A stretch of 64,000 nt of DNA, taken from the NCBI RefSeq assembly GCF_000471905.2, contig NW_006499827.1, forward strand, positions 1-64,000, read 5' to 3'. This DNA comes from Amborella trichopoda. Lineage: Eukaryota; Streptophyta; Magnoliopsida; Amborellales; Amborellaceae. Positions 47,090-57,486 of the stretch are shown here, piece by piece (the stretch's first letter is position 1; the number at the start of each line of letters is the position of its first letter). A program made the position numbers and the translations under genes. The notes under the pieces are model-generated. The model worked only from the letters and a program-made list of their open reading frames with translations, was not told the DNA's origin and searched no databases.

Positions 47090-48115
47090 TTCTAGATAAT
47101 CATGTTTGTGGCATTTTGTATGGTATCAAATTTTTCATACACCCTCTCTTCGCCCTAATAATCAATAAAAATAAATAAAATTCAATTTGCACCTTAAATA
47201 TGATCAAAATCAATATTGTCAGATTCACTTCGGAGTCTTCTTTGATTTGATGAGAAAAATGAAGCAATTCGATGCTTCGACCGATTCGGGGCCATACTTT
47301 GAGCTTTTTTTTTAATAAAGTATAAATAAATTTGATATTTATATATAAAATATATACAAATAGTAGAAAAAATAAATTTTTTTGAAAAAAATACATTTAT
47401 ATAGTTACTTATTTCCGAAACAAACCCAATGAGATCCGAAGCATACCCGAAATAAATCTGAAGTGGTTCGAATTTGACCGAAGCAGTCTAAAGCGGTTTG
47501 AATCTGACTGAAGCGGCAGCACCATGCTTCGCTTCTATTCAGTTTATGCCTATAATCTAAAGGCTTCGGAAGAAGCGAAGTGAATTTGACAACATTGATC
47601 AAAATGAATCCCCATCCAACAATGAATCTAGACCAGCTATTTGTTGAATTTCAAGATTTAGCCTTTTACGAACTCAAAATCATTTTTTCCTTTTTTAAAA
47701 TTGTTATCTAATGACACTAAAGTTATCTAAAAAAATTAGAAAAGAAAAAAAAATCCTTCTAAGGCATTGATATAGATCTAATCAAAATGAATCCCTATTC
47801 AACAATGAATTTAGACCTTCCATTTGGTGAATGTTAATATCTAAGCCTTTACAAACTCAAAATAAATTTTTTTTTTTTTTTTAACATTATTATCAAATGG
47901 TAATAAGGCCATCTAGAAAAAACTAGAAAGGGAAATAAATCCTTCTAAGTCGTTGACCTAAGTGACTCACCAAGATAGACGACAGATGTTAATTGGGCTA
48001 AAAGAGTACTTTCTAGGGTGTGTTTTCAATTTTTAATTTTTTTATTGTTCGATAGAATGAAAAGATTGTATGTTTAAAAATTAGAATCAAACAAATGACC
48101 CTAACATGATTTTTG
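47090..48115 (+). repeat. F6 dispersed repeat, copy 2, with internal duplication and an insertion
   Basis: Same order of words as at 35010. After the insertion at 47211-47597 the segment AAAATGAATCCCCATCCAAC...CCTTCTAAGGC repeats once more (47600 and 47780, offset about 180 bp). Ends near ATGACCCTAACATGATTTT. Confidence 0.6.
47211..47597. mobile_element. hAT-like MITE inserted in the F6 repeat, with 8-bp target duplication
   Basis: 387 bp. The left end is CAATATTGTCAGATTCACTT. The right end, inverted, is CAATGTTGTCAAATTCACTT; both ends continue CG, giving 22-bp terminal repeats with two mismatches. ATCAAAAT flanks it on both sides (47203-47210, 47598-47605). The related F6 sequence at 35010 reads straight through this site (GGTCAAAATGAG), which confirms the insertion. 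The interior has repeated GAAGCGG words. Non-coding. Confidence 0.85.
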
Positions 48116-48640
48116 AAGATTATTTTATTATATTGTATGGACATATCATTTTCGAATATCATTTTTTGGCTTCATATTTTTTACACTCATATTTATGTTA
48201 CAAATAGACACATGTATATGTTTATATGGACAATAGATGTTCTTAAAGGCCCCCCAAATAAGGAAAACACAGGGCCGACAAATTCCAACAAAAATATCTC
48301 TCCCACTACATTTATAGTATCCAATTATCCATTAATTTATAAATTCCCGGTATACAAAGTAACCTTTTAAAAAAGTAACGATACACTGGGCCCTACCGAT
48401 ATGGGTATTTATACCCCACTACCAATGGAACCCACATCTCCTCTCGAATTCATCTACCCAGCATGCTCCGACCATGACTCTTTTGCAAACTTATATTAAT
48501 CCTTCCCTCAACTTATTGAAAATCCATGTTTTTATTATATTACTTTAGAACCATCGCATGAAATTCCTCCTGTAAACAATCTCTTATAATTTGGAGTTTC
48601 GAGGGCATATAGCATACTTCTTTAGAAGTAGATTGATGAA
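48116..48640. other. Spacer, nothing recognised
   Basis: No gene. The open frame at 48113-48370 has no motif and runs out of the F6 repeat. Confidence 0.3.
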
Positions 48641-48644
48641 AAAC

Positions 48645-49022
48645 GTAGGTTGTTTAGGGTGAGGCTCTAAACAATCAAATTAAGACTCACCTTAAAAATT
48701 CACTAAAGGAAGTTGTTTCGATACCTAAAAATTCTCAAATTGTTCATCTCAACCTCAAGATGTTTAGTCATGAGAAAACATGGATTTCAAGTCTTGTAGA
48801 TAGTCCATCTTGTAATGCATTTTCGGATGGTCAATTTTCAAGTTTTTTCAGTGTTCATAAATCTGTTCAATCTATACTATTTTTTAAGCTTTAAATTTTA
48901 TAACTAGAGATAGAAATAGATTTTCAAGTCATCACAAAAATTTCCAGTATTGAAACAACTTTCAATACTATTTAAAGGTCTTCCTTGCTTTGATTATTTA
49001 GGGCCTCGGCCTTAGACACCCC
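48645..49022 (-). mobile_element. F1 family copy, complete-looking
   Basis: Left GTGAGGCTCTAAACAATCAA. Right TTTAGGGCCTCGGCCTTAGA, the inverted counterpart. Interior CCATCTTGTAATGCATTTTC, ATCTGTTCAATCTATACTAT and TTTTCAAGTCATCACAAA, in the same order as at 14233. Confidence 0.7.
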
Positions 49023-49379
49023 AGTGTATAATTACTCCTTCAAGCAAGGTAGCCATTTAAGAGGATTAGTTCGACTTGAAATTTTGAGATCTTTGGAATC
49101 ATCGGTGAGTATTTTCAGTAGAAAATTTGGTTTTCTAATTTTGAAACATGTAGATATAGACTCCAAGTTCAATTTTAATACATTTCATTTTTAGATAAGT
49201 ATACATTCTATACGGTGCACTGTTTTTTTTTTTTTTGGCCCCTAAGTTGAGGACGTTACATTCCAAGAAACTGAATCCCTAGAAGTCTAATGTTGCTAGT
49301 GTTCCCTTGCTAAGGATTGTATTAATGTTCATATAACATATTTTTTTGGCTTATTAATAAAACGGATAGGGGCCCAATA

Positions 49380-49920
49380 TTCCTACTCATCATCATCATC
49401 ATTGTCAAAGTCATTTTCCAATTATTTGAGGTTGGCTATACGAATCTCGGTCTGTCATTTTGCTCTATTAAGGGTCATATCAATAGGAAGTTAAAAGTCA
49501 TTATATTTTTTCTCATTACTTCCAACCATATTATTTTGAGCCTATCACTCGCCTTTTTCCAGCCTTCTACTTGAATTAATTTGCACATCTTAATAGGTGT
49601 TGTAACTCCCCATATATTTTCTCACTACTTACAACCATGTCATTTTGGGCCTACCCCTTTCTTTTTTTAAACTTTCTACTTCAACTAACTTGCACATTTT
49701 AATAGGTGTTGTATTGGGGTCTACACTACACATTGCCGGCCCACCTAAATCTACCATCTTTCATCTTATCGCCTATTGATCTCACACTTAAATTTTTTGA
49801 AATGCATTCATTTCGAATTCTATCACTTCTTATCTTGCCATTTATCCATCTCAACATCCTCATCTCTATTGATTCACCCAAAATAAGCTCCAAAAAATAC
49901 TTTGGGACAGGGTTCTACTT
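49380..49920 (-). mobile_element. RTE-type LINE 3' fragment with internal duplication
   Basis: On the minus strand the translation contains NECISKNLSVRSIGDKMKDG then RFRWAGNV, the conserved C-terminal segment of plant RTE reverse transcriptase. The 3' end (left side) is CATCATCATCATCATTG, a typical short-repeat tail, next to TCCAATTATTTGAGGTTGGC. A segment ending AATAGGTGTTGTA (49508-49605) is repeated about 110 bp further on. Truncated at the 5' end and interrupted by stops. Confidence 0.75.
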
Positions 49921-50427
49921 GAGGGAGTAGTGAATAAAGCACATGCTTCCACAAGAACATGCAATCTTTTGGCTCTAGTTTTATATACAGCTTGGAGAGA
50001 GAAATATTGAGAGAGAGAGAGAGAGAGCATGTGGACTTGGAAAAAGCCATGAAAACCTTGTGATGGTCATGGGTTCAATCGCCATCTCATTTAGAAAGAG
50101 AAAGAGAGAGAGAGTAAAAAAATGTAGTAGGAAAGAGCCAAGACTGGTCTAGGCCATGGGTTCATTCGACATCTATTTTCTCCTTTCCTAAGACCATTGG
50201 GTTTGAACACCCCCGCCCTTTTACTAAAGACAAGGGCGTGTGTGTTGCCTTGCCGTGGGGTGGATCCATCTTGTCCCCTTCCTCTCCTCTGCGCGTTAAA
50301 TATTCCCAATAATGGTGCTATTAGTTATAACAATGCCCCTACTACTCCATGATATTACTACAACTACCCCCAAAATATAGTGATTAGCTATTTATCATGT
50401 TGTCTTCAATTCCATAAGCCCATATTT

Positions 50428-50613
50428 AGGAGTGGCAACGGGTCGGGTTGGGTTGGACCCAAACCTCAAATCGAGATTAAGACCTGAATAGTATTGGAGT
50501 CCAAAATTTAGACCTAGATCCGACCCGACGGTTTTAATTTGGATCCATACCCAGACCCGGATCAGGTATATCCCTTGGGTATCGGGGCAGGTCGGCATCC
50601 ATTGCCGCCTCTA
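50428..50613. mobile_element. hAT-like MITE, GGGTC family
   Basis: Starts TAGGAGTGGCAACGGGTCGG and ends TCCATTGCCGCCTCTA. The flanks GCCCATATT and GCCCCTATT form an 8-9 bp duplication with one mismatch. The interior is rich in GACCCG words, like 12832 and 26963. Confidence 0.68.
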
Positions 50614-50688
50614 GCCCCTATTGTCTTTTGAATGCACTCACATACTTTGTAGATGGTGGCGGCATTTGATTTTTCTCCATAAAACTAG

Positions 50689-51302
50689 TGTTGGCAAATC
50701 GGAAAACCTAAATTCTTACTTGATGTGATGAGAACACCCAACAACAGTGATTTCAACATCAAAACAAAATACCAAAGAATAATAATGTGTACAATATATT
50801 TGAAATATATATATAAATATAAAAAATAAGTAAAATGAGAAATTACCAAACTACAACACATGTAAAAGGAGAAGGGACACACATTTACGTAGTTCACCCA
50901 CGATGGGTTATGTCCACGGGCAAGGGGCAATGATGCAATTCACTATCAAATGAAGAAATTTACAAGTTTAAGGTTTTGTAGAGATACCTCTTACAATGAT
51001 AAAGAAAGCTCAAATAGAAATTTCCTATCACATTACCATCATCAATCGACTCATCTCTTCGTCACCGTCGACTAATACCATCATCATGAAGAATTGCGGA
51101 CAAAAACATGCCCAATAGTGCTAGGGTTTGTTGCAAAAACTTCAATTTCAATCACCATACTTCTCTATACTTTTCTTTATATTTTCTCCCTCCAAAAATA
51201 CCTTTTATGAGCCTCCATAAAACATTTATTTTCTCTGACAAAAATATCCCTCAGCAAAAGGAGAATACTATATGGGGATGATCTTTACATCACATATCAA
51301 CA
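50689..51302. mobile_element. Solo LTR of an unassigned LTR element (fossil)
   Basis: 614 bp running from TGTTGGCAAAT to CACATATCAACA, with the TG...CA ends of an LTR and a perfect 5-bp target duplication ACTAG on both sides (50684-50688, 51303-51307). It contains TTTACGTAGTTCACCCACG and TATGTCCACGGGCAAGG, words often seen in plant LTR sequences. No internal region or second LTR is present, as expected after recombination between LTRs. Family unknown, probably of intermediate age. Confidence 0.7.
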
Positions 51303-51359
51303 ACTAGCATGATTAGTTACTAAAATAATAGTCACACTTAGATATCATAAGAAAATGCA

Positions 51360-51662
51360 GTTTTGACACTAGAATAGCTTGCATAAGGATCATATCGATA
51401 TCAACAATTCAATTTTAAAAACTATAGGTTCCAAACACTATAAATGACTCGAGTTGTAACACACTTTTAAGATCGTCCATTTCAAGTGTTCACAATTCTA
51501 CCAGATCTGCTAACTTTTTGAGAGCTTTAAATTTCACAATTAGAAGAATAAACCAATTTGCAATCTGTTACAAGAGTTTCTGCCTGAAATACATTTTCGA
51601 ATGTATTACGACTTTACCTAATATCCTAAAGATAAAACCCTACATAAAAAGCATCCATGAAA
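51360..51662 (-). mobile_element. F1 family fragment
   Basis: GATCGTCCATTTCAAGTGTT, CTACCAGATCTGCTAACTTT and CAATCTGTTACAAGAGTTTC keep the F1 order. The ends are eroded. Confidence 0.45.
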
Positions 51663-52048
51663 ATGGTACTAGCAATAGTTTGCATTTCCCTTGATAAAAG
51701 AAATAACCAATGCATATTTTATTTTGGGAGAAGAAATCACAGAGAAAAAAGACCGAGTCAAAAAGTATGTTGGTCTTTCAACCAGCTAATGACGTTGATG
51801 TAAAGTTGGGTGTGTACTTTTGAGTTGCAATTTGAAAATGACGCTACTAGTGGGCTGCTTGTGTGATGCCAATTTTTATAAATTCCACATGCATTCAGGC
51901 TTTTTAGTAAGGGCCACTATAGGGACCATGGTTAGCTAATGAATGAAGGGAAATTTATGAAAAAAGAATGGTTTTTTGGAATTCAAAGATATATACATTT
52001 CAAATTTTACAGTCAACTCCCACTTTTTAAAGACATATAGTACATTTT

Positions 52049-52067
52049 AATTTATCTTTATTATTAC

Positions 52068-52128
<61 letters not shown>

Positions 52129-52130
52129 GG
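52049..52130. repeat. TTA trinucleotide microsatellite
   Basis: About 27 units of TTA/ATT, interrupted once near the left end. Confidence 0.95.
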
Positions 52131-53229
52131 ATTGAGCTCGAATTTGAAATGTCCAAACCTCTCACCATCACATATTTATAAAAAAATATTTTGAAAATAA
52201 ATGACCATAATATTTAAAGGTATTGTAATAATTATATTTATTTTAAATTATTTTTTAACATTTTATACGTATTTGATGGTGAGAATTAAAGACATACCAA
52301 ATGTTGGAAATGTGACCTATCATGCCCTTTTTTCTTGGGAATTTATTTTAAAATAATAGTAAAAAAGCCATATTGAAGTATATGTGAAATCCTATGTAGT
52401 TAACTTGAGCCAATGCCATATACTTGGATCCATTTATAGGATGTTGCAATAGAGGGAAAACCCGATGTCACTGGAGGGAAAACCTAATGATGTGTTTGGG
52501 TTCTATGTAAGAATTGTTTTTTCATATTATAGACATATAAAGTCTATTTAATTTCTAAATATCTTTTATCAAATTGTAGGAATGCTAGAATGACATCCTA
52601 TTATGTGAGTTATTAGTGGACTAATGATATGTTTAGCTTAGCTCATTACATAATAGTAACAATTTTATGACAACTTGTTAATCCTAATTAGCTGCACTTA
52701 AAGGGAACTATGACAGGAGTTATACTTGGATCTCAACTCTAATAAACCATGAATGAGAGAGTTACAAACTAAATGTGTTCTCTATAAAAATAGGTTATCC
52801 CCTCAAGAAATAAAATAGAGAAAAAAAAAAAAGGGATAGAGAAAGATAGAAACAAGGTAAATGAGATTTTACCAAATAGGACTCTCAAGATTGCCTGTCA
52901 CTGAATGGTTTGGTCTATAAATTTGATATGGAATCTTTAGTCGCTTGCATGATTTAAAGACAGATTCGAGCAAGTTGTATATTGATTTGTTTATTTAATA
53001 TTTATTGATATTATTTATGGTGTATTTTTTTTATTGGGCCTAACAGTTTGAGCTCAATCCGATATATATGAAAAAAGATAAAATGAAAATACACTATATA
53101 CTCTAAAAATGTAGGTCTTGATTGTTAAATACTCAATATTTAGAAGTTATAACTGTATTCAATTTTATAAACTTTTAATTAATTAATATTAACTTTTTAT
53201 TTTACAATATATTTGTAGTTACAAGTATT
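52131..53229. other. Spacer, nothing recognised
   Basis: AT-rich. No open frame, repeat family or RNA that I can support. Confidence 0.35.
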
Positions 53230-53770
53230 GCTTCTTTTTTTTTTGAAAAAAGTATGTAGTAGCTATTTCATTAAGTTAATGAAAAGATTACAAGATTGCA
53301 AAAAAAACAATGGAAAAGAAGAAGAAGGGAAAGGTAGGGCTAACGCAACCATGATCTAAGCAGTAGCCGCTCTAGCAAGGCAATCTACAGGAATATTGAA
53401 GCCTCTTTTAACATGAACAAAAGAGATCTCACGTGTCCTCAAAGCCAAAATAATAGCATTCATAACTCCCGTAAAATGCTACGGCATAAGGTCCGGCTGA
53501 GTGCACGATTTAATAACATTCGCAGAATCTCCTTCAATAATCACATGAACTTGGGTCAGGCGCTCCACTCCCATTTTAAGTGCCCAAAGCTCCACCTCAT
53601 TAATTTCACAAGAATGCATTCTGCCTTAGTAGGACCATATAGTTCCCGAGCTATCACACAAAAGTCCACCATATATGCTAACATTACTACGAACACTTCC
53701 GTCGAAGTTAAGCTTAAACCAGCCCACGGTCCTCGGGGAAAGAAAGGACCGGGAACACCGCGAAAGCCCA
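53230..53770 (-). mobile_element. L1-type LINE 3' end with RNase H domain
   Basis: On the minus strand from about 53740 the translation runs KLNFDGSVRSNVSIYGGLL, then EINEVELWALKMGVERL, then VIIEGDSANVIK and FNIPVDCLARAATA. This is the RNase H-like domain (with the catalytic D, E and D positions) found at the C-terminus of plant L1 LINE polyproteins. A T run at 53233-53242 on the + strand is the poly-A tail. It is 5'-truncated and has at least two stops inside. Confidence 0.78.
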
Positions 53771-53889
53771 TGTGAATGAAATATGAAGGAACACATGGGG
53801 AGTATGTAAACTCTTAAATTTGACTAAATAGGTTTCTTAGAGGGACAAACACTAGAATCGACAATTAGATGATGTTTTGTACCTTAGAG

Positions 53890-54185
53890 TTGGGGTGGCA
53901 ATGGATCCCGACCCGACCCGGGACCAGAGGGGTAGACCCGATATGGGTTTGGGTAGGGGGTTCAAAACTTGGACCCGACGAATTGGATCCGGGTCCGGGT
54001 CTAAGAACACTATTTGTGTCTGGGTCTGAATCCGGTAATATTTTTTGGGTCCCAATATATAAAATAAATTTAAATACATAGCTATTTTTACGTTTTGGGT
54101 TGGGTCCAGATTTAGGTCCCATATCATTTTTTCGAGTCCGGGTCTGGGTCTGGGTCTGCTCGGACCCGATCAGTTGCCACCACTA
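53890..54185. mobile_element. hAT-like MITE, GGGTC family
   Basis: Starts TTGGGGTGGCAATGG and ends CAGTTGCCACCACTA. The flanks CCTTAGAG and CCTCATAG agree at 6 of 8 positions. Arms with GACCCGGG and GGGTCTGGGTC words surround an AT-rich middle. Confidence 0.65.
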
Positions 54186-54590
54186 CCTCATAGGAGAAAA
54201 TAATGTAGGTTGCATAGTATAAGCAAGCTTTGCATTTTAGCGAGGAGTTAGATCAAAATGACGGATAATTCACTAATTTTTTATTTTCTTCTCTTATTTT
54301 GGTAAAAACTTTAGAAAGGTGCCACCGTAAAAATAGATTAGTTAACAAATAGTTTGGAATCTAATGAATCTGAATTAAATCAAGGCTTGAGGATTTGACA
54401 AGGGTCAAACCTAATTCTTTTGGGTTAAATTTGCATTGGGACCCAGATCTAGTGGTGGCCCCTGGTTTGTACAAGGTTTCTAGTTTTGAAGGTTTTCCCT
54501 AGAACAAAAAGAGACCCAAGATTACAAGAAAAGACTATACACAAGGCCCTAATCATATAGACAAAATTATTTACGAAAAAATACACACTA
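54186..54590. other. Spacer, nothing recognised
   Basis: Ordinary AT-rich DNA between two elements. No supported gene. Confidence 0.3.
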
Positions 54591-54596
54591 TTTTTT

Positions 54597-54975
54597 AAAC
54601 GGTGTGGTTTGTATAAGATTGCGAACTTAAACAATTAAATTATGGTGTTTGGTGTTAAAAATTCTAAAGATGATGTGCGAATCTAATTTTACCTTTAATT
54701 ATAAAATTTTAAATTAAAAAAATAGTTTAAATCAAACAAATATATGAGCGCATAAAACTCTTGAAAATGGACGGTCTATATTATTTGTTGCAAGATATAC
54801 TATTTTTACGACTCGAAAACTTTTTTTTTTTCCATATCTAGACACCTCGATGTCGAGATGATCAATTATATGTTTTCTCAACATGAAAACAAGTTTTTTT
54901 TTGAAGGATTATAGAGATACGCCTCAATTCAACATTTTAAAGTGTCAACCTTGTATAAAACTTTTTCCTTTTTTC
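54597..54975 (+). mobile_element. F1 family copy
   Basis: Starts ACGGTGTGGTTTGTATAAGA, has GAAAATGGACGGTCTATATT and CACCTCGATGTCGAGATGAT, and ends TGTATAAAACTTTTTCCT. Confidence 0.65.
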
Positions 54976-55546
54976 AAACAAGAAAAAACAAATAGGCAAA
55001 TTCCCTAGTTGAAGAAAGGTGTTAGCGATTATTTTTAACCTCATGCTAGTGCAAAATGCCTTGAATCTATCAAAGAAGTCGTACTCTTTTCACTGTAATT
55101 TAGAAATTGCATATCCAATTTGAGAATCTCCCGAGTCGGACTGCATCAGGTGAGTGCAGATACTAGCCAGAAAACCCATGAATGGGCTGGCCATATCTCC
55201 CTATTTTCCAATATTTTTCTTAAATTTCCTCTGTGAAATATAGCCCAGTCTGAAATATAGCCCAGTTTGTTCCGGACCAAACGAATCGGGATCGGAGTTT
55301 GAACTCGAATAAAAATTTTCAATCATTGCTTTTCCAAATCCAAAAATTTCTTACTCATTGCCGTGGCGTACCCAACTTCTTAAAGATCACTCCATGAGTT
55401 CATGTACCATAAAAAAGTGCAAAAGAAAAAGGCAAAAGAAGGTATGGCACCATAAAATTTGAAATTTTGTTGGTCCCTTTCCTGCGAACGGGTACAATGG
55501 TAATATCCCAACGTTTCTAATGGCACTTATGGTAGCTAATTATAGA
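54976..55546. other. Spacer, nothing recognised
   Basis: No gene motif in any frame. A short duplication of TATAGCCCAGT(C/T)TG is seen at 55240-55270. Confidence 0.3.
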
Positions 55547-55963
55547 GGGTAATAACTAAGGGTGCCGTTTTTATAGAGTCGAGGTTCTAAACAATCAAAG
55601 TAAAGCACATTTTCAAATAGTATCAGAGAAATATAGTTTCAACATCGGAAATCTTTGTGATAGCTTCACAATATATTTTTATCTTTAATTATAAAATTTA
55701 AATCTTCAAAAATAGTGTATATTGAGCAGATCTATGAAAAATTGAAAATCTTGAAAATTGATGTCCAAAAATACGTTACAAGATGCACTATTTCCAAAAC
55801 TTGAGATCCAAATTTTTCTCATGTACATGCATCTTGATGTCGAGATGATCAATTTGAGGATATTTGGACATCAAAACAATCTCTTCTATTGAAATTTAAG
55901 GGTGGGCTCTAATTTGATTGTTTAGAGCCTCGGCTCTATATAAACTTTTTCCTATAACAAATG
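55547..55963 (+). mobile_element. F1 family copy, best-preserved example
   Basis: Left TATAGAGTCGAGGTTCTAAACA inward from about 55573, after AGGGTGCCG. Right TTGATTGTTTAGAGCCTCGG then CTCTATATAAACTTTTTCCT. Inverted ends of about 30 bp, total about 410 bp. It meets a second copy in opposite orientation only 10 bp further on. Confidence 0.75.
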
Positions 55964-56049
55964 AAAAAGTATATATAGAGCCGAGGCTCTAAACAATCAA
56001 ATTAAAGCCCACCTCAAAATTTCTACTCGAAGAGGTTGTTTTTATGCCC

Positions 56050-56187
56050 GTGAAAGGGTCGTAAGCTGGTACTGATCTGCTTAAGAAGCGTCTCGGGAGG
56101 GGTGGTTTAGAAACGGTCATATCCTTTGGCTTATGCACAAGGTGGCCGCTCTCAGAACTCAAACTTGCGCTTTGTACTAGCCCCTTT
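56050..56187 (-). mobile_element. SINE fragment with 17-bp target duplication
   Basis: On the minus strand it contains GTTTGAGTTCTGAGAGCGGC, a decayed B-box region followed by GGCCACCTTGTGC, as in plant Au-like tRNA-derived SINEs. It is flanked by AGGTTGTTTTTATGCCC (56033-56049) and AGGTTGTTTTGATGCCC (56188-56204), one mismatch in 17. The A-box part is missing, so it is 5'-truncated. Confidence 0.72.
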
Positions 56188-56312
56188 AGGTTGTTTTGAT
56201 GCCCAAATATTCTCAAGGTGATCATCTTGACATCAAGATGCATATGGACATGAGAAAAAAAATAGATTTTCAAGTTTGGAAAATAATGAATCTTTTTTTG
56301 GGTAATTAAATA

Positions 56313-56798
56313 GGGAAAATCCTGATATTAGCCCACTAGGTCATATGAACATATGAGCCCAACGGCTCAGATTCAATCTAGGCCGATCTGACAGTCACGA
56401 CCTCATTTCGTGTTTTAATTTTAATTTTCTTTATAAGAATCCAAATAACCTGAAATTTTAGGCGTCCATTCTTCTCACCAAGGTGCACCTAATAAAAATA
56501 TTTTAAAAATAATTCACAAAAACTAAATTGATCAAAATACTCTCAAAACGTTTCAGAGGTATTTTGGTCAATTTAGTTTTTACAAAAAAAAAATTGATAT
56601 TTTTATTAGATTCTCTTATTTTTGAAGAATGCATACCTAAAATTTCAAATTATTTGGATTTGTAGAAAAAATTAAAATTAAAATCAAAATACAAAATGAA
56701 GTCGTGACCGTCAGATCGGCCCAGATTCAATCTGGGCCGTTGGGCTCATATGAACACATATGTTCGTATGAGCTAGTGGGCTAATATCAACATTTTCC
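56313..56798. mobile_element. Mutator-type MITE inserted in the F1 copy, 9-bp target duplication
   Basis: 486 bp with long inverted arms. Left GGAAAATCCTGATATTAGCC. Right, inverted, GGAAAATGTTGATATTAGCC. The pairing goes on through GAGCCCAACGGC, AATCTAGGCCGATCTGAC and CACGACCTCATTT. ATTAAATAG flanks it on both sides (56304-56312, 56799-56807). The centre is TTGATCAAAATACTC...GGTATTTTGGTCAA. Non-coding. Confidence 0.87.
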
Positions 56799-57321
56799 AT
56801 TAAATAGTAGATCTTGTAATGCATATTTGGACTGCCAATTTTTAAGATTTTTGAATTTTTATAGATTTGTTCGATCTACACTATTTTTAAAACTTTAAAT
56901 TTTATAATAAAAAATAAAAATATATTTTAAGACTATCATAAAGATTTCCAATATTGAAACCATATTTCTATGTGCACTTTACTTTTGATTGTTTAGAGCC
57001 TCGGTTCTCCACCCTTAACTTAGCATGGAGGGGTATTAAGATAATCTCGTTACAGTTTGAAATGCAAAAGGCTAATACGTTTGGCGCCGAGAACGCATCA
57101 AAGAGTTATATTTATTATTTTATTTGCATGCCAAAATCTTACTCGTAAGTAAAAGTTCTCAAAACCCTCTACTTTTCCATCATTTGCTAGTAAAGCTCCT
57201 GGATCCTCTGGGCCTCTTTTAGAAGCATAGAAATGCCATCACATTGCCTATAAATATCCAAAACGGCCCTGCATTCTATTGAACTTTTTTATGTTACATC
57301 TCTCACCATTGATGCGGGGAG

Positions 57322-57486
57322 AGGTACATGGTGTGGTCCAAATGACCATAGAAAAGCTATGGTCAAGTCATAGTCCAGGTAATGGATGGACAGTTACCTA
57401 TATTGATAGGTATGGTGTGGTCCAAATGACTATAGAAAAGCTATGGTCAGGTCAAAGTCCAGATAATGGATAGACAATTATCTATT
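57322..57486. repeat. 84-bp direct repeat, two copies
   Basis: GTGTGGTCCAAATGACCATA with GAAAAGCTATGGTCA begins at 57331 and again at 57415. The second copy ends where the Copia 5' LTR begins. Confidence 0.8.

Larger units (their letters stand above)
55974..57015 (-). mobile_element. F1 family copy carrying two later insertions
   Basis: The left end TATAGAGCCGAGGCTCTAAA is the mirror image of the preceding copy's right end. The right end is GATTGTTTAGAGCCTCGGTT. Without the insertions (56050-56187 and 56313-56798, plus one target copy each) it would be about 390 bp, the usual F1 size. Confidence 0.75.

Noticed and set aside
49990-50300. tRNA-like words such as GGGTTCAATCG and GGGTTCATTCGAC, possible SINE
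   Set aside because: No A box at the right distance, no tail and no target duplication; too weak to call.
53413-53775. 120-codon + strand frame
   Set aside because: It is antisense to the RNase H domain of an L1-type LINE on the minus strand.
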